From Vibrio sp. 10N.261.45.E2 (GTDB lineage: Bacteria; Pseudomonadota; Gammaproteobacteria; Enterobacterales; Vibrionaceae), in NCBI RefSeq assembly GCF_002875705.1, contig NZ_MCZZ01000058.1, positions 1 to 64,000 on the forward strand: a DNA stretch of 64,000 bases. The letters run 5' to 3'. Positions 45,787-54,530 of the stretch are shown here, piece by piece (within the stretch, counting starts at the first letter, position 1; the number at the start of each line of letters is the position of its first letter). The notes below the pieces were generated by a model that saw nothing but the letters and a program-made list of their open reading frames with translations, was not told the origin of the DNA and ran no database searches. The translations under genes and the position numbers were made by a program.

Positions 45787-46983
45787 GTCCAACCTGTGGT
45801 TCAGCTATGGATACTGGTTAAGAAAGTACATTGGATAGGATCAATATCACATAAAACCCGTGTGAAACGCGGATTTTGTGTGTGAAAAACAAAACAACAC
45901 GGAAAACCTGTAATAAGTTACGGGTTATATGTGATGGAAGCACGGAAAATATGTGTGACCATATCTAATAACCACTAAAAACACGGATATAATGTGTGAT
46001 TAATCGAAAAAGCATGTGTATACACGGATAAAATGATCAACAAGGGGGTTATGAATAGGAAACATAAGCAAGATAAGACCAAATAGCGTGAAGAGTGTAC
46101 ATTTACCGAGCATAAAACCATCAAAACAACAGTACTTCCTGTTTGTTAGCTTAAACGGAAAATATGTAATGTATTGATGACTGTTACGGAGAACTGGGAG
46201 AAGAACGGTTTTATCACAAACTAGACACTCACCAAGTTAGCGAAACACGGATAATATGTACATTTACACGGATAAACTGATCATCAAACCTCTTGATTAG
46301 GTTCGTCGTTAAAAAACACGGATTAAATGTATTAATACGCGGATAAACTGATCATTGAAAGCAGTAGAATTGTCATGTCAGCTGTATAAACACGGATTAA
46401 GAGTAATACTACACGGATAAACTGATCATTAAAGACCGGTATTTGCCCCCACGCCTGTCATGTGACACGGACAAACTGATCTAAATGAACAGGGCTTAGG
46501 TGTGTCTTGGCACAAAACACGGATAAATAGATCAAGAATTCACTATGATTGGATGCATTTCAACCAAATAGAATCTATGAGCGTGAGTATAAAACCTATA
46601 GTTATGGCAACTACCCTACATATAAAACTATATAAAACAATATCATAGCGAATTCAATGAAGTGATATCTTACAGTGTAAACGTACACGGAATATCTGTA
46701 GTGTTACACGGATAAACTGATCACATACGAGATAAATAGTTTGGTTTAGACATTGATACTATCGTTATTGGACGTGTTTAAAGGTATGAATGTGCGATTA
46801 ATAATCAAGAAGTTGAAAGCGTTATAACCGATGACGAAGATGCCACCAGCGAACTTTCAATGCATGCGGAGAGTTTTTGTAGAAATACACGGATTTCTAG
46901 AGTTAATAACGGAAAAGCTGTGATGCTAACACGGATAAAGTGTTATACTATCCAGATAGTAGAAAATACAGTTGAGATTAGGC
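45787..46983. other. oriV: replication origin region with 21-bp-phased iterons
   Basis: The region holds about 19 iteron-like copies. Full-length ones read ACACGGATAAACTGATCA and lie at 46022, 46266, 46337, 46411, 46465, 46517 and 46705. A second class, with ACACGGATAATATGT, lies exactly 21 bp before four of these (46245, 46316, 46390, 46684). Other phased copies lie at 45897, 45918 and 45940. Three copies, at 46887, 46908 and 46929, end 35-40 bp before rep and may act as the operator. A long AT-rich stretch at about 46590-46670 is a good candidate for the unwinding element. No clear DnaA box was seen. Confidence 0.85.
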
Positions 46984-48045
46984 ATGGATATGGTCAATAC
47001 CTCGAAGAAGCATACACTTCCAAAACAGTTTAAAAAAGCGCATAAGCTTGTATTCTCCCAGCAAGACCTCACACAGCGTGAGGCAGACCTGTTTGCCTTA
47101 ATGATAGCGCACATGAAGCCTGAAGATTGGGAGAATAATAACACGCCAACCTATCAATTCACATCAACTCAGCTTTCGCGATGGCTAAACATTGATCCAA
47201 AGGAACTAGCAAAGACACTCCGACCTGTTGCAGATAGACTGACTAAGAAAAATATTGGTGTGTTAGTTGAAGATGATACCAAGGATATCCAAGAGTTCGA
47301 CTTCATCTCAATTTTCAAACGAGTGACATACAAAGATAGACGCCTGACAATGAAGCCGAATGAAGAGCTCAAAGATGCCTACATCGAGTATAATAATAGC
47401 TACGCTCTTATTACTACACAGAGCTTTCTTAGCCTTAAAAAAGAGTATGCCAAACGTCTCTATGAAATACTTAGTCGTTTCAAAGGCGGTGGGACTTACC
47501 TACAAACCTTTGATATTGAAGACTTAAAGGGCTTATTTGGACTCCATGACCCTGCAGGGAAGATCAAATCAGGAAAACGTTCTTTTTCCAATAACAGCGT
47601 ATTTATTGATCGTTGCATCAAAGCCAGCATTAAAGGTATAGAAGAAGACTCAGAAACAAATCAAGAGATCATGTTCTACGACTCTGAAGATGGCAGAACC
47701 CATGGCTATGAGGTCTACCGTGAAGGTCGTAAGATATCAAAGATCAAATTCTTGTACCGTTGGGTTGAGAAGAAAGGCCCAGTTCAAAAGCTCAACATTG
47801 AAGATATAAAGCGGATAATCTCTTCATTAGAAATGAAGCGTGTCGGGGGAAGTGAGCTCACTACTGATGAGCTAAAGAACCTTTCACACTGTTATACGTC
47901 AATAGGCGAACAAGACAGAGCAAGCAAGATAAACGTAGCTATCAAGCGTCGTGAAAAAGAAGAAGAACAACGTGTGGAAATGGCTCAATCAATTGAAAGC
48001 TTCCTTAACGAAATTAACAGCCTATCTGTTGATGATAATTACTAA
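46984..48045 (+). CDS. repB: Rep_3-family replication initiator (RepB-like)
   Basis: It binds the iterons and opens the origin. The 353-residue product has the two winged-helix domains of the Rep_3 family: domain 1 from about residue 20 (QDLTQREADLFALMIAHM) to about 130, and domain 2 from about 140 (SYALITTQSFLSLKKEYAKRLYEIL, QTFDIEDLKGLFGL) to about 260, then a charged tail. ATG 46984 follows GAGATTAGG; an earlier TTG at 46972 is less likely. Iterons on both sides support autoregulation and copy control by handcuffing, as known for RepA/RepE/pi proteins. Confidence 0.92.
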   Translation: MDMVNTSKKHTLPKQFKKAHKLVFSQQDLTQREADLFALMIAHMKPEDWENNNTPTYQFTSTQLSRWLNIDPKELAKTLRPVADRLTKKNIGVLVEDDTKDIQEFDFISIFKRVTYKDRRLTMKPNEELKDAYIEYNNSYALITTQSFLSLKKEYAKRLYEILSRFKGGGTYLQTFDIEDLKGLFGLHDPAGKIKSGKRSFSNNSVFIDRCIKASIKGIEEDSETNQEIMFYDSEDGRTHGYEVYREGRKISKIKFLYRWVEKKGPVQKLNIEDIKRIISSLEMKRVGGSELTTDELKNLSHCYTSIGEQDRASKINVAIKRREKEEEQRVEMAQSIESFLNEINSLSVDDNY

Positions 48046-48121
48046 TAAAAACAGAGGCTTAATTAACTTATGCACAGCTCAAAACTGTGCTAAAAATCTA
48101 TTCAGTGTCAACATGGTGAAA

Positions 48122-48268
48122 ACACGGATAAAGTGTGTGTTTGAAGAGAGCTAAATGATCAATAAACAAGGATATACAGATCAAAGAATCGGATAGAAAG
48201 ATCATAAGTTCGGGTAAGATGATCATATGTTCGGAAAATGAGATCAAACATACGGGTAATGTGTAACT
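48122..48268. repeat. degenerate iteron array downstream of rep
   Basis: One copy, ACACGGATAAAGTG, lies at 48122. Five copies follow whose GG dinucleotides lie at 48170, 48191, 48212, 48233 and 48254, exactly 21 bp apart, four of them followed by AGATCA or TGATCA. They may titrate Rep (an incompatibility locus) or form part of the origin. Confidence 0.75.
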
Positions 48269-48475
48269 GAAACCGCTAAAAGTTCTTTATAAACAATTGC
48301 TTACGACACTTCATAGTTATTATAGATCCAATAGTTCCAATACTAATAATAGATATTAATAGTTATTAATATAGAGTGTAGATAATATTAGAAGTTAGAA
48401 CACATGGCCACAGATCTTCATGTATTGCTTTTCTCTAGAATCAAGCGCAGTTCCAAATTGACATCTATTGGCATT
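48269..48475. other. AT-rich region after the iterons
   Basis: Very AT-rich (for example 48330-48390), with no credible gene. It could be a second unwinding stretch next to the downstream iterons. A 75-residue plus-strand frame starting at 48404 overlaps a terminator and was rejected. Confidence 0.4.
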
Positions 48476-48511
48476 AAAAAAGAATCCTTATTGATCGGGT
48501 TCTTTTTTTCG
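48476..48511 (-). terminator. terminator of the frameshifted minus-strand gene
   Basis: AAAAAAGAATCC and GGGTTCTTTTTTT form a stem flanked by A and T runs just past the end of the gene at 48532. Confidence 0.7.
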
Positions 48512-48531
48512 TTCAAGAGAAGCAATCTGCA

Positions 48532-48877
48532 CTACTCTGGTTCGTCAGCTGAAATCACCCATTTATCAGCCACCAGCCGCGTTAGAAAGGCATCGAAGAA
48601 TTCTTTTTTACCGAAGATACCCATTTCATGAAAATCATTGTTGCAGTAGCTACACAGCACCTCAGTTATTGCTTCATTCACTTGATAGTGAATTTCTTGG
48701 ATATACACATGGTACGAATCTCCGCCATCACCGAACGCTAGAATCACCCCTTTTTGAATCAGTTCAGAAGGGAGTTCCAATTCCTTTTTTGTACGTTGAA
48801 TCGATGAACTTATAGAAGTCGGGGCCGCTATGAAGTGCGTTCCCTCGCGGAAGTAAGTACAACGTGACTTTTCTCAT
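48532..48877 (-). pseudogene. unknown gene broken by a frameshift in an A6 run
   Basis: ATG 48877 has AAAGG 9 nt upstream and opens MRKVTLYLLPRGNALHS onward to DSTYKK. It then meets an A6 run (T6 at 48785-48790 on the plus strand) and stops soon after. Removing one A joins it to the long following frame (ELELPSELIQKGVIL to SADEPE, 82 residues), giving one plausible protein of about 115 residues. The long frame alone has no good start. It is therefore a frameshifted gene, a sequencing error or a case of slippage on A6. No family recognised. Confidence 0.6.
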
Positions 48878-49410
48878 GGTAGATAACCTTTGTTTTGATC
48901 TCTTGGTGATTTCTTATGTATACATCAACGACCATTTCAATGAATGAAAATGAAAATAAAAGAGTTGTTCAAGTTAGGAAACTGAAAATGCCAAGGGTAA
49001 AGTGTCTTTTTAGGAAAAAAAAAGGCCCCGCTCCAATGCAGGGCAACTTTTATTATTGTTAAGTCGAAGCCTATCCCCAGGTTATCCGACTTTTCACCAC
49101 ACGTACCTGTCACCACACAGCACGCCAAAGAAGACTGAGACAATCTGCTTAGGTGTGCTGTGTGACGGTTGCTACACGCGATGAGGGATCAGTGAAAAAT
49201 ACATTTTCAATAAATTCAGTCGAGGACTGGTATGATCAACGGGACATATCACCCGACTAATAAGGGAACTACCGGATAGTGGCAGAGAACTTAGAAGATT
49301 TTGAGAACTGAAGTAATTATAATAATGGTGTGTGGTTTTGTATAGTTTATATGCAAACCGGCTGGCTTAACTTTGAACTTGGTGGAGCCGCTGGTGGTTG
49401 GCTTGTGGCA
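48878..49410. other. intergenic region
   Basis: No firm gene. The region contains a GCCCCGCTCC/CAGGGC-like hairpin region near 49021-49060 preceded by a long A run, possibly a terminator for leftward transcription, and dispersed short dyads such as CGGATAGTGGCAG. A Chi octamer lies at 49390. Confidence 0.35.
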
Positions 49411-49560
49411 CTATAAGTAAAAAAAACCCCCGAAGAACGGGGGAGTATGTGTGGTGATTTCGTAGTTATGCCTTACTACTTATAGTTAGTCTGCTCCACT
49501 CCCTCCTTGGAGTGACTTTGCAGGGCCATACGAGTAAATACCTCCACACCAATGCACGAT
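49411..49560 (-). ncRNA. candidate structured RNA or 3' leader fragment with terminator
   Basis: Reading leftward from the end of the DsbA-like gene, complementary pairs nest. GGTGTGG (49544-49550) pairs with CCACAC (49449-49455). CACTCC-AAGGA-GGGAGTG forms a hairpin near 49497-49513. The stretch ends in CCCCCG-TTCTT-CGGGGG followed by eight Ts (49443-49419). It could be a processed 3' end RNA or an independent sRNA; a FinO/ProQ-type chaperone is encoded on the same plasmid. The evidence is only the folding pattern. Confidence 0.35.
49419..49443 (-). terminator. rho-independent terminator
   Basis: On the minus strand CCCCCG, loop TTCTT, CGGGGG, then eight Ts; it ends the DsbA-like transcript about 125 bp beyond its stop. 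Confidence 0.9.
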
Positions 49561-49565
49561 GCTTC

Positions 49566-50324
49566 CTACTTACTAACTGCCTGCCTATTAGTCTGATTTA
49601 CTAGTTGGCTATATTGAAGGTTCACTTCTTCAAGCATCTGTTGACGACTGATTAACCCCCCGAACTTTTTTTCACCAATATAAAAAGTCGGAGTTCCAGT
49701 AAGTTTCAGATCTCTAAAAAGTTTATTATTTTTATTTAAAATAGCACTAACTTGTGACGAATTCGCTGCCTTTTTGATGATCGAGCTGTCTAATCCCATC
49801 AGTTCAGCAAGCTCATATGCCTTTTGCGGGACGGACTGCTGCATTGAAAGAAGCTCTTTGTGGAATGCTGGATACGCATTGGGAGAGATCTGATTTACAG
49901 CAATGGCTATCTTTGCTAATTCAGTGGAATTAGCACCTAAAATCGACACATCTTTATACACGAATCGGATGCGTTTGTCTTTACCTAAAAGGGGAGCCAA
50001 CTCCGTTGCACCCCTTTTACATACTCCACATGCGTAGTCAAAAAACTCCACCACAGTGATCTCTCCAGCTTCATTAAGAACCGGCGTATCTTCATCATAA
50101 TACAAAGATTTTGAAAACATTTGTTTGTGTTTCATTGTTTGGTATGTCCTCACGGATTCCACTCCTGCAATTAAGAGTTCGGGATTTGATTCGAACGCTT
50201 TCATAAGCATCGAGTTGAATTGTTGCTGTGACATTTCAACCTCGGAAGCCGATGTTGTGGCCGTTGAACCAATTGCCAATAATGTGAATAAAGTCGTCGC
50301 TGTCTTCTTGAACAAAGGTGTCAT
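49566..50324 (-). CDS. DsbA-family (Com1/BdbD-like) thiol oxidoreductase
   Basis: The 252-residue product has a signal peptide (about residues 1-27), a short helical spacer and a thioredoxin fold with EFFDYACGVCKRGA (CxxC at Cys99 and Cys102). The cis-Pro loop GTPTFYIG follows near residue 215. Such DsbA-like proteins make disulfides in the periplasm. Tra proteins of F-type systems are cysteine-rich, so it may mature the T4SS. ATG 50324 follows GAGGAATC. It is divergent from the sigma-like gene. Confidence 0.87.
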   Translation of the reverse strand: MTPLFKKTATTLFTLLAIGSTATTSASEVEMSQQQFNSMLMKAFESNPELLIAGVESVRTYQTMKHKQMFSKSLYYDEDTPVLNEAGEITVVEFFDYACGVCKRGATELAPLLGKDKRIRFVYKDVSILGANSTELAKIAIAVNQISPNAYPAFHKELLSMQQSVPQKAYELAELMGLDSSIIKKAANSSQVSAILNKNNKLFRDLKLTGTPTFYIGEKKFGGLISRQQMLEEVNLQYSQLVNQTNRQAVSK

Positions 50325-50420
50325 TGTAAGATTCCTCAATTTGAGTGGTCATAACATTTTGCGCGATGTACACCGTTCGTTTTTCAATTAAGAGAACTTT
50401 TTTGGGCGATAGATTGAAAC

Positions 50421-50426
50421 GGGGGG
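50421..50426 (+). promoter_or_regulatory. single G6 box and promoter of the sigma-like gene
   Basis: AAACGGGGGGAG contains the same G6 core as the accessory promoters. It is followed at once by TTGACG (50433-50438) and, 17 bp later, CATAAT, a fair sigma-70 promoter whose start would be about 45 bp before the gene at 50507. Confidence 0.55.
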
Positions 50427-50506
50427 AGAAAATTGACGCGATGATCGGGGAAAACCATAATGAAGTTACCCAACCCCTTTATGTAAAAATTGTATGGAGC
50501 GTTATC

Positions 50507-51517
50507 ATGGACCCGATCAGTAGAATGAATTCCCTCATTACAGAAAGTTTTAATTCTGTAAAAGCATCACAGTCAGAAGTACTTGAAACCTTGGCGTCGA
50601 CAACGGCGAAAGTGTTTGAAGAAATCACACACACCACACCAAACTGGAGGCAGATGCTCACGGAAATAGCCAATGACGCTACCTGCACCAATTATGTTGG
50701 CCATGTTGTGTCGAACAGACAAACACCCGTAGAGCTTCTTGAGTCTCAGTTAACAGACACAGCCGTCGTCAATGAATTGCGAGTGACAGCGTTTGTGGTT
50801 TACGAAATGGTGGATCGTGGTTGCCCTAAACCAAATCTGTTGAAAGATTTGGATACCGCCATTCAGAACGTTACCTTGAAGTCATTAAACAGCTTCCGTA
50901 AGTTGTTACGCCGCCATAACTACGATATTGATTATTTGTCAGATCGAGTACAAGAGGCTGCGCTAGAAACAATACGTGCTGCTCGTTGTTATAAGCATAC
51001 GGGAGTGGCCAGTTTTGATACTTATGCGAGTGCTCGTGTTAAAACCGTGGTGTCTCGAAAAGAGCTTCACCACACCCTGATGGTGAAAGTGTCCGATAGA
51101 GATATCGCGGGAGCTTATTCAAAAGCGATTGAAATTAATTCTGAGAAAACCAATAACAAGCTCACTCCGGATTCTAGTGCTTCATCGTACCTACCAAAAC
51201 CCGTTTACGATTTTGAACAAGGTTCTAATGATAATCGATACGGTGTTACAAGTGCTTTTAGTGACAACGTGGTGTCGGACATGACTCATCATAAATTGAG
51301 ACAACACTTAATCGCTCAATTGAAGACGCTCAATTCGAATGAGAAAATTGTGATAATGAATGAGATGGGGTTGGTAGCCGGTACACTCAATCGTAATGAT
51401 TTGGTTGTATCTTTAGGCTTTTCGTCATCACGATACACTCAAGTCAAGACAAGCGCCTTACAAAAGCTCGGCGCACACAAGTCACTTTCTAAGTCGTGGG
51501 AACGTGCGCTGGCTTAG
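50507..51517 (+). CDS. sigma-70-like protein, putative plasmid sigma factor
   Basis: The 336-residue product has a stretch at about residues 143-190 reading DRVQEAALETIRAARCYKHTG then FDTYASARVKTVV. This lines up with sigma region 2 (the QEG-GL-RA-x-FD then FSTYA-WWIR blocks). The last 65 residues look like region 4: L..NEK.V...GL, then LVVSLGFSSSRYTQVKTSALQKL. There is no region 3 of the usual kind and the N-terminal third is unknown. It may direct RNA polymerase to plasmid promoters. Its own promoter carries the G6 box. It ends by overlapping the convergent DnaB-like gene by 4 bp. Confidence 0.72.
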   Translation: MDPISRMNSLITESFNSVKASQSEVLETLASTTAKVFEEITHTTPNWRQMLTEIANDATCTNYVGHVVSNRQTPVELLESQLTDTAVVNELRVTAFVVYEMVDRGCPKPNLLKDLDTAIQNVTLKSLNSFRKLLRRHNYDIDYLSDRVQEAALETIRAARCYKHTGVASFDTYASARVKTVVSRKELHHTLMVKVSDRDIAGAYSKAIEINSEKTNNKLTPDSSASSYLPKPVYDFEQGSNDNRYGVTSAFSDNVVSDMTHHKLRQHLIAQLKTLNSNEKIVIMNEMGLVAGTLNRNDLVVSLGFSSSRYTQVKTSALQKLGAHKSLSKSWERALA

Positions 51518-52956
51518 TTAATGAACTCTATCCCACTCCCATTGGCATTATTGTTCGGCAGAGTACCGTTAGTTTCGGTATTCTGCTTTTTGTGGTCTGT
51601 ACCTTGGTATTGATCAGCAATTGGAGTCGCAGCTGGTGGTGCGCTTTGCGTGTAATTGAAAGAATCTTTAATCTGCGCGTATTTACCAATGAAGGTCGTT
51701 TTTGCAGAACCTATAGCGGCTTTACGAGCTTTGCTAATAATCAAATGAGCGATACCAGGTTCATTTTGAGGATCATACATTTCCGGTCGATAAATGAAGC
51801 AGATGATATCGGCGTCTTGCTCCAGAGAGCCTGACTCTCTTAAGTCGGAGTTCACTGGACGTTTATCAGCACGCTTCTCAATATCCCTAGACAGTTGGGA
51901 TAGTGCGATTACTGGTACTCCTAATTCTTTCCCGAGCCCTTTGAGCTGTCGTGATATTTCAGAGACTTCCAAGTTTCTATTGTCAGTTTTGTATTTTTCA
52001 CTGGTAAGCAGCTGGATGTAATCAACACCAATCCCTGAAATCTTTCCATTATGCTGTCGATAAAAGCGACGTGCGCGACGACACAGCTCCTCGACGGTCA
52101 TTGAATCGTCGTCAATCTCAATATTGTAATCACTGGATCTACCTAGCGCAGAAGAACAATCAGACCATTGAGTATCACTCATGCTGGCGTTTCGAATGTT
52201 GCTAAGAGGTACGCTTGCTAAGTTGGATAACAAATTTTCACCAATTGAGTCTGAGCTCATTTCAATGGAGAAAAATAGAAATGGTGCTTCGTTCTGATAA
52301 CTTGAGTTTTTTATAACGTTTAAGAGAAGGGTCGTTTTTCCGTGAGATGGACGGCCTGCAAGTATGATGAAATCTGCAGGTCGAAATCCACCAAGCGCTT
52401 CAAAACATGCGAACCCAGATTTAAATACATTAAATTCGCCTTTGTTTCTACGTTCCATGTTGTCCAGCGTTGCGACAAAGGCATCTTTCAATGAAATTGG
52501 ACCACTCTCATTATTCTTTTCTACTTCGTCATAAGACTCAATAACAGAGTGCATGGAACATATGATTTCATCTGTCATCTTGTTCGACGAACATTGTGTT
52601 AATAGCTTTTGAAGCTCAACCTGAAGTGTTCGTTTGTTGTTGGTGTCGTTAATTTGCGAAACGTAGTCAGAAAGAGCATTTATGTTTGCTGGTTGCGCTA
52701 GTGACTCCATTGCAACGGTAGTGATTGCGTCAACTCCCTCTTGCCCGTAGGCCGCGTACACTCGCGCTTTGATCGTGTTTAAATCGACTGATTGCTTATC
52801 TGCGTGCAATTGGAAGCATGTTTCGATGAGTACCCGTGTCGCTGTATCACTGACAACGTTGGTTTCTAGATCGAGTTCGTCAATAACGCCATCGCAGGAG
52901 AGGATGAGGTTAATCACAGGGTGGTATAAATTAAACTTTAACATCGTCATGCCCAT
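51514..52956 (-). CDS. dnaB: DnaB-like replicative helicase
   Basis: The 480-residue protein has an N-terminal helical domain (about residues 10-110) and a RecA-like helicase core. Walker A is LAGRPSHGKTTLL (199-211), Walker B GVDYIQLL (about 303-310), then ALSQLSRDIEKRADKRPVNSDLRESGSLEQDAD (about 347-379), the DnaB motif H3/H4 region. Chromosomal DnaB is normally recruited by plasmid Rep proteins; carrying its own helicase may free the plasmid from host helicase loading. The first ATG (52956) is used; a second lies two codons later. Confidence 0.93.
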   Translation of the reverse strand: MGMTMLKFNLYHPVINLILSCDGVIDELDLETNVVSDTATRVLIETCFQLHADKQSVDLNTIKARVYAAYGQEGVDAITTVAMESLAQPANINALSDYVSQINDTNNKRTLQVELQKLLTQCSSNKMTDEIICSMHSVIESYDEVEKNNESGPISLKDAFVATLDNMERRNKGEFNVFKSGFACFEALGGFRPADFIILAGRPSHGKTTLLLNVIKNSSYQNEAPFLFFSIEMSSDSIGENLLSNLASVPLSNIRNASMSDTQWSDCSSALGRSSDYNIEIDDDSMTVEELCRRARRFYRQHNGKISGIGVDYIQLLTSEKYKTDNRNLEVSEISRQLKGLGKELGVPVIALSQLSRDIEKRADKRPVNSDLRESGSLEQDADIICFIYRPEMYDPQNEPGIAHLIISKARKAAIGSAKTTFIGKYAQIKDSFNYTQSAPPAATPIADQYQGTDHKKQNTETNGTLPNNNANGSGIEFIN

Positions 52957-53101
52957 CGGATACTAGGACATAGTTGATACAACTTTTTGCAGGGAATTTA
53001 GATAATTGAGTGGGGGAGGTGGTAGGGAAACCCAAAATTTTAAAAAGGAGTGGGTTAAATCGCAACAATCAAACGATTTGATTTCGGGCTTCCCTAAATT
53101 A

Positions 53102-53551
53102 CTAAAGTGAGGCGTCGATTCCTCCATCATAATCAAAATCGACGGACTCTGTTGGAGTGCTAATCAATGCATCGATTATGTTATTACGTCGTGTCGTGTG
53201 GTATTTGCCTGAAGGGAGCTTTTGCATGAAACCATCGGTGATCTGGTTGATGTCCAATGAGTAGCCCAGCTTCGAAATCTCGCCATGAAGCTTGAACATC
53301 ACGTTATCCGATATGTAGTGATAAGCAGTACTGCGCGATATATTTGCGTAGGTTCGATAGAGATCTTCACATGGTTCCATTTTGAACTCATCTTCCAAAA
53401 GACTTGAGCTGCATTGAGAAAACAGCAAGTTTACTCGTGCATCTAAGTAATCGGTACGGCTGGGTGTGAGCATATAAACGGCCAAACACGCGAAGGCGAC
53501 AATTAAGCACGCTGCGGTTCTGACAGGGACACACTTAGTATTCATTTCCAT
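53102..53551 (-). CDS. unknown single-pass membrane protein
   Basis: The 149-residue product has an N-terminal membrane anchor (about residues 13-32) and a periplasmic part with two cysteines. ATG 53551 follows TTGGAAAA. No family recognised. It is separated from the DnaB-like gene by a 145-bp gap that contains a G5 stretch (53012-53016). Confidence 0.6.
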   Translation of the reverse strand: MEMNTKCVPVRTAACLIVAFACLAVYMLTPSRTDYLDARVNLLFSQCSSSLLEDEFKMEPCEDLYRTYANISRSTAYHYISDNVMFKLHGEISKLGYSLDINQITDGFMQKLPSGKYHTTRRNNIIDALISTPTESVDFDYDGGIDASL

Positions 53552-53770
53552 AACGTTTTCCAATTCTATTCATCAAGACAACCCAATATCAGAAATATGG
53601 CATAGACAGTCATGCCGAAATGAAATTAGTGGAACGATTTTCAGTGTTTCCCTCGATTTGAATAGAAAAAAGTGACCTCCTCTCGTTTAAGACGATGCCT
53701 CATGATGTGATGGAATCGAGTTCCATTGTCAAATAAGGGGCATAAATGGCCTCGCTAATTCGTAAATTCA

Positions 53771-53791
53771 AGTGATTAGACGTGTATAACT
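53771..53791 (+). promoter_or_regulatory. 21-bp box, copy 1, upstream of the small-gene cluster
   Basis: Contains AGACGTGTATAACT (53778-53791) preceded by AGTG-T. It matches 58111-58131 at 19 of 21 positions and ends 44 bp before the start at 53836. TATAAC could be a -10 element. Confidence 0.6.
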
Positions 53792-53835
53792 GACAGCCAG
53801 AGTCTAAATCTTTCTTAGAGTAGCCGAGGCAGTTA

Positions 53836-54288
53836 ATGAAAAAGACGATTGTGTTGTTGAGTTTGATGACGGTCGCTTCGATGACATTCGCTGATAATTC
53901 AGATAGTAAAACGACGCTAAAGCTCCCGTCGAATTCAGTCGCTTGCTATGGAACAGTTGCAGGAATGTGTGATTCTCAGTGGGCTCCAATTACTCATGAA
54001 CAGTTGGTTTCAAATGTTGCCGGAGAACCTAGCATCGTGACGTCGATTCACTATTTTTTTGACCGAGATGACAAGATTATTCTTGAATATACGACGGTGG
54101 AGATGGACTACATACAAAGGATGTCGCAATACATCGGTGGTCGAGTATTGGGCTTAGAAGGGTATTTTGGATTAGGTGACGATAAACATGAGTATTTAGC
54201 TCTGCAGGAATCGATAGTCTCTAAAGAATGCCCTAAGAAGAACGGATGCCAAATTCTGTTCGAGTTTATTGATAGCCTGCGTGACTAA
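53836..54288 (+). CDS. unknown secreted protein
   Basis: The 150-residue product has a signal peptide (MKKTIVLLSLM, cleavage near TFA-D, residue 20) and a mature domain with four cysteines (ACYGTVAGMCDSQW early, CPKKNGCQ late), probably two disulfides. It leads a run of about a dozen small plus-strand genes. No family recognised. Confidence 0.7.
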   Translation: MKKTIVLLSLMTVASMTFADNSDSKTTLKLPSNSVACYGTVAGMCDSQWAPITHEQLVSNVAGEPSIVTSIHYFFDRDDKIILEYTTVEMDYIQRMSQYIGGRVLGLEGYFGLGDDKHEYLALQESIVSKECPKKNGCQILFEFIDSLRD

Positions 54289-54325
54289 GACAGAACCAAA
54301 CATCGATGCATAGAAGGCTGATGAA

Positions 54326-54505
54326 ATGTTTAAAAGTATAGAGTTACAAAAGATAGCTGACTGGTGCAATGAACGAGAAATGTTACCGAATCGTGTAGTC
54401 ATTTTGGATGTAAAAGCGGCATGTCGTTCACTCGGTATTTTCATTGAGCATTCAGTATCAAATGAGGAAATAAAGGAAATTGAATCGTTAATGCTGAAGC
54501 AGTAA
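54326..54505 (+). CDS. unknown 59-residue protein
   Basis: A short frame starting 9 nt after AAGG and running MFKSIELQKIADWC to MLKQ; helical and acidic. It sits neatly between two called genes with spacings of 37 and 25 bp, which supports it. Confidence 0.55.
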   Translation: MFKSIELQKIADWCNEREMLPNRVVILDVKAACRSLGIFIEHSVSNEEIKEIESLMLKQ

Positions 54506-54530
54506 ATACAACATGGATATTGAGGTGAAA

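Noticed and set aside
48404..48631. 75-residue plus-strand frame
   Set aside because: It overlaps a terminator and the frameshifted minus-strand gene, and has no ribosome binding site.
53778..53796. Resemblance of the 21-bp box to Tn5-type transposon ends
   Set aside because: The similarity covers a short stretch of one copy only; the second copy diverges after AACT, and no transposase or target duplication is present.
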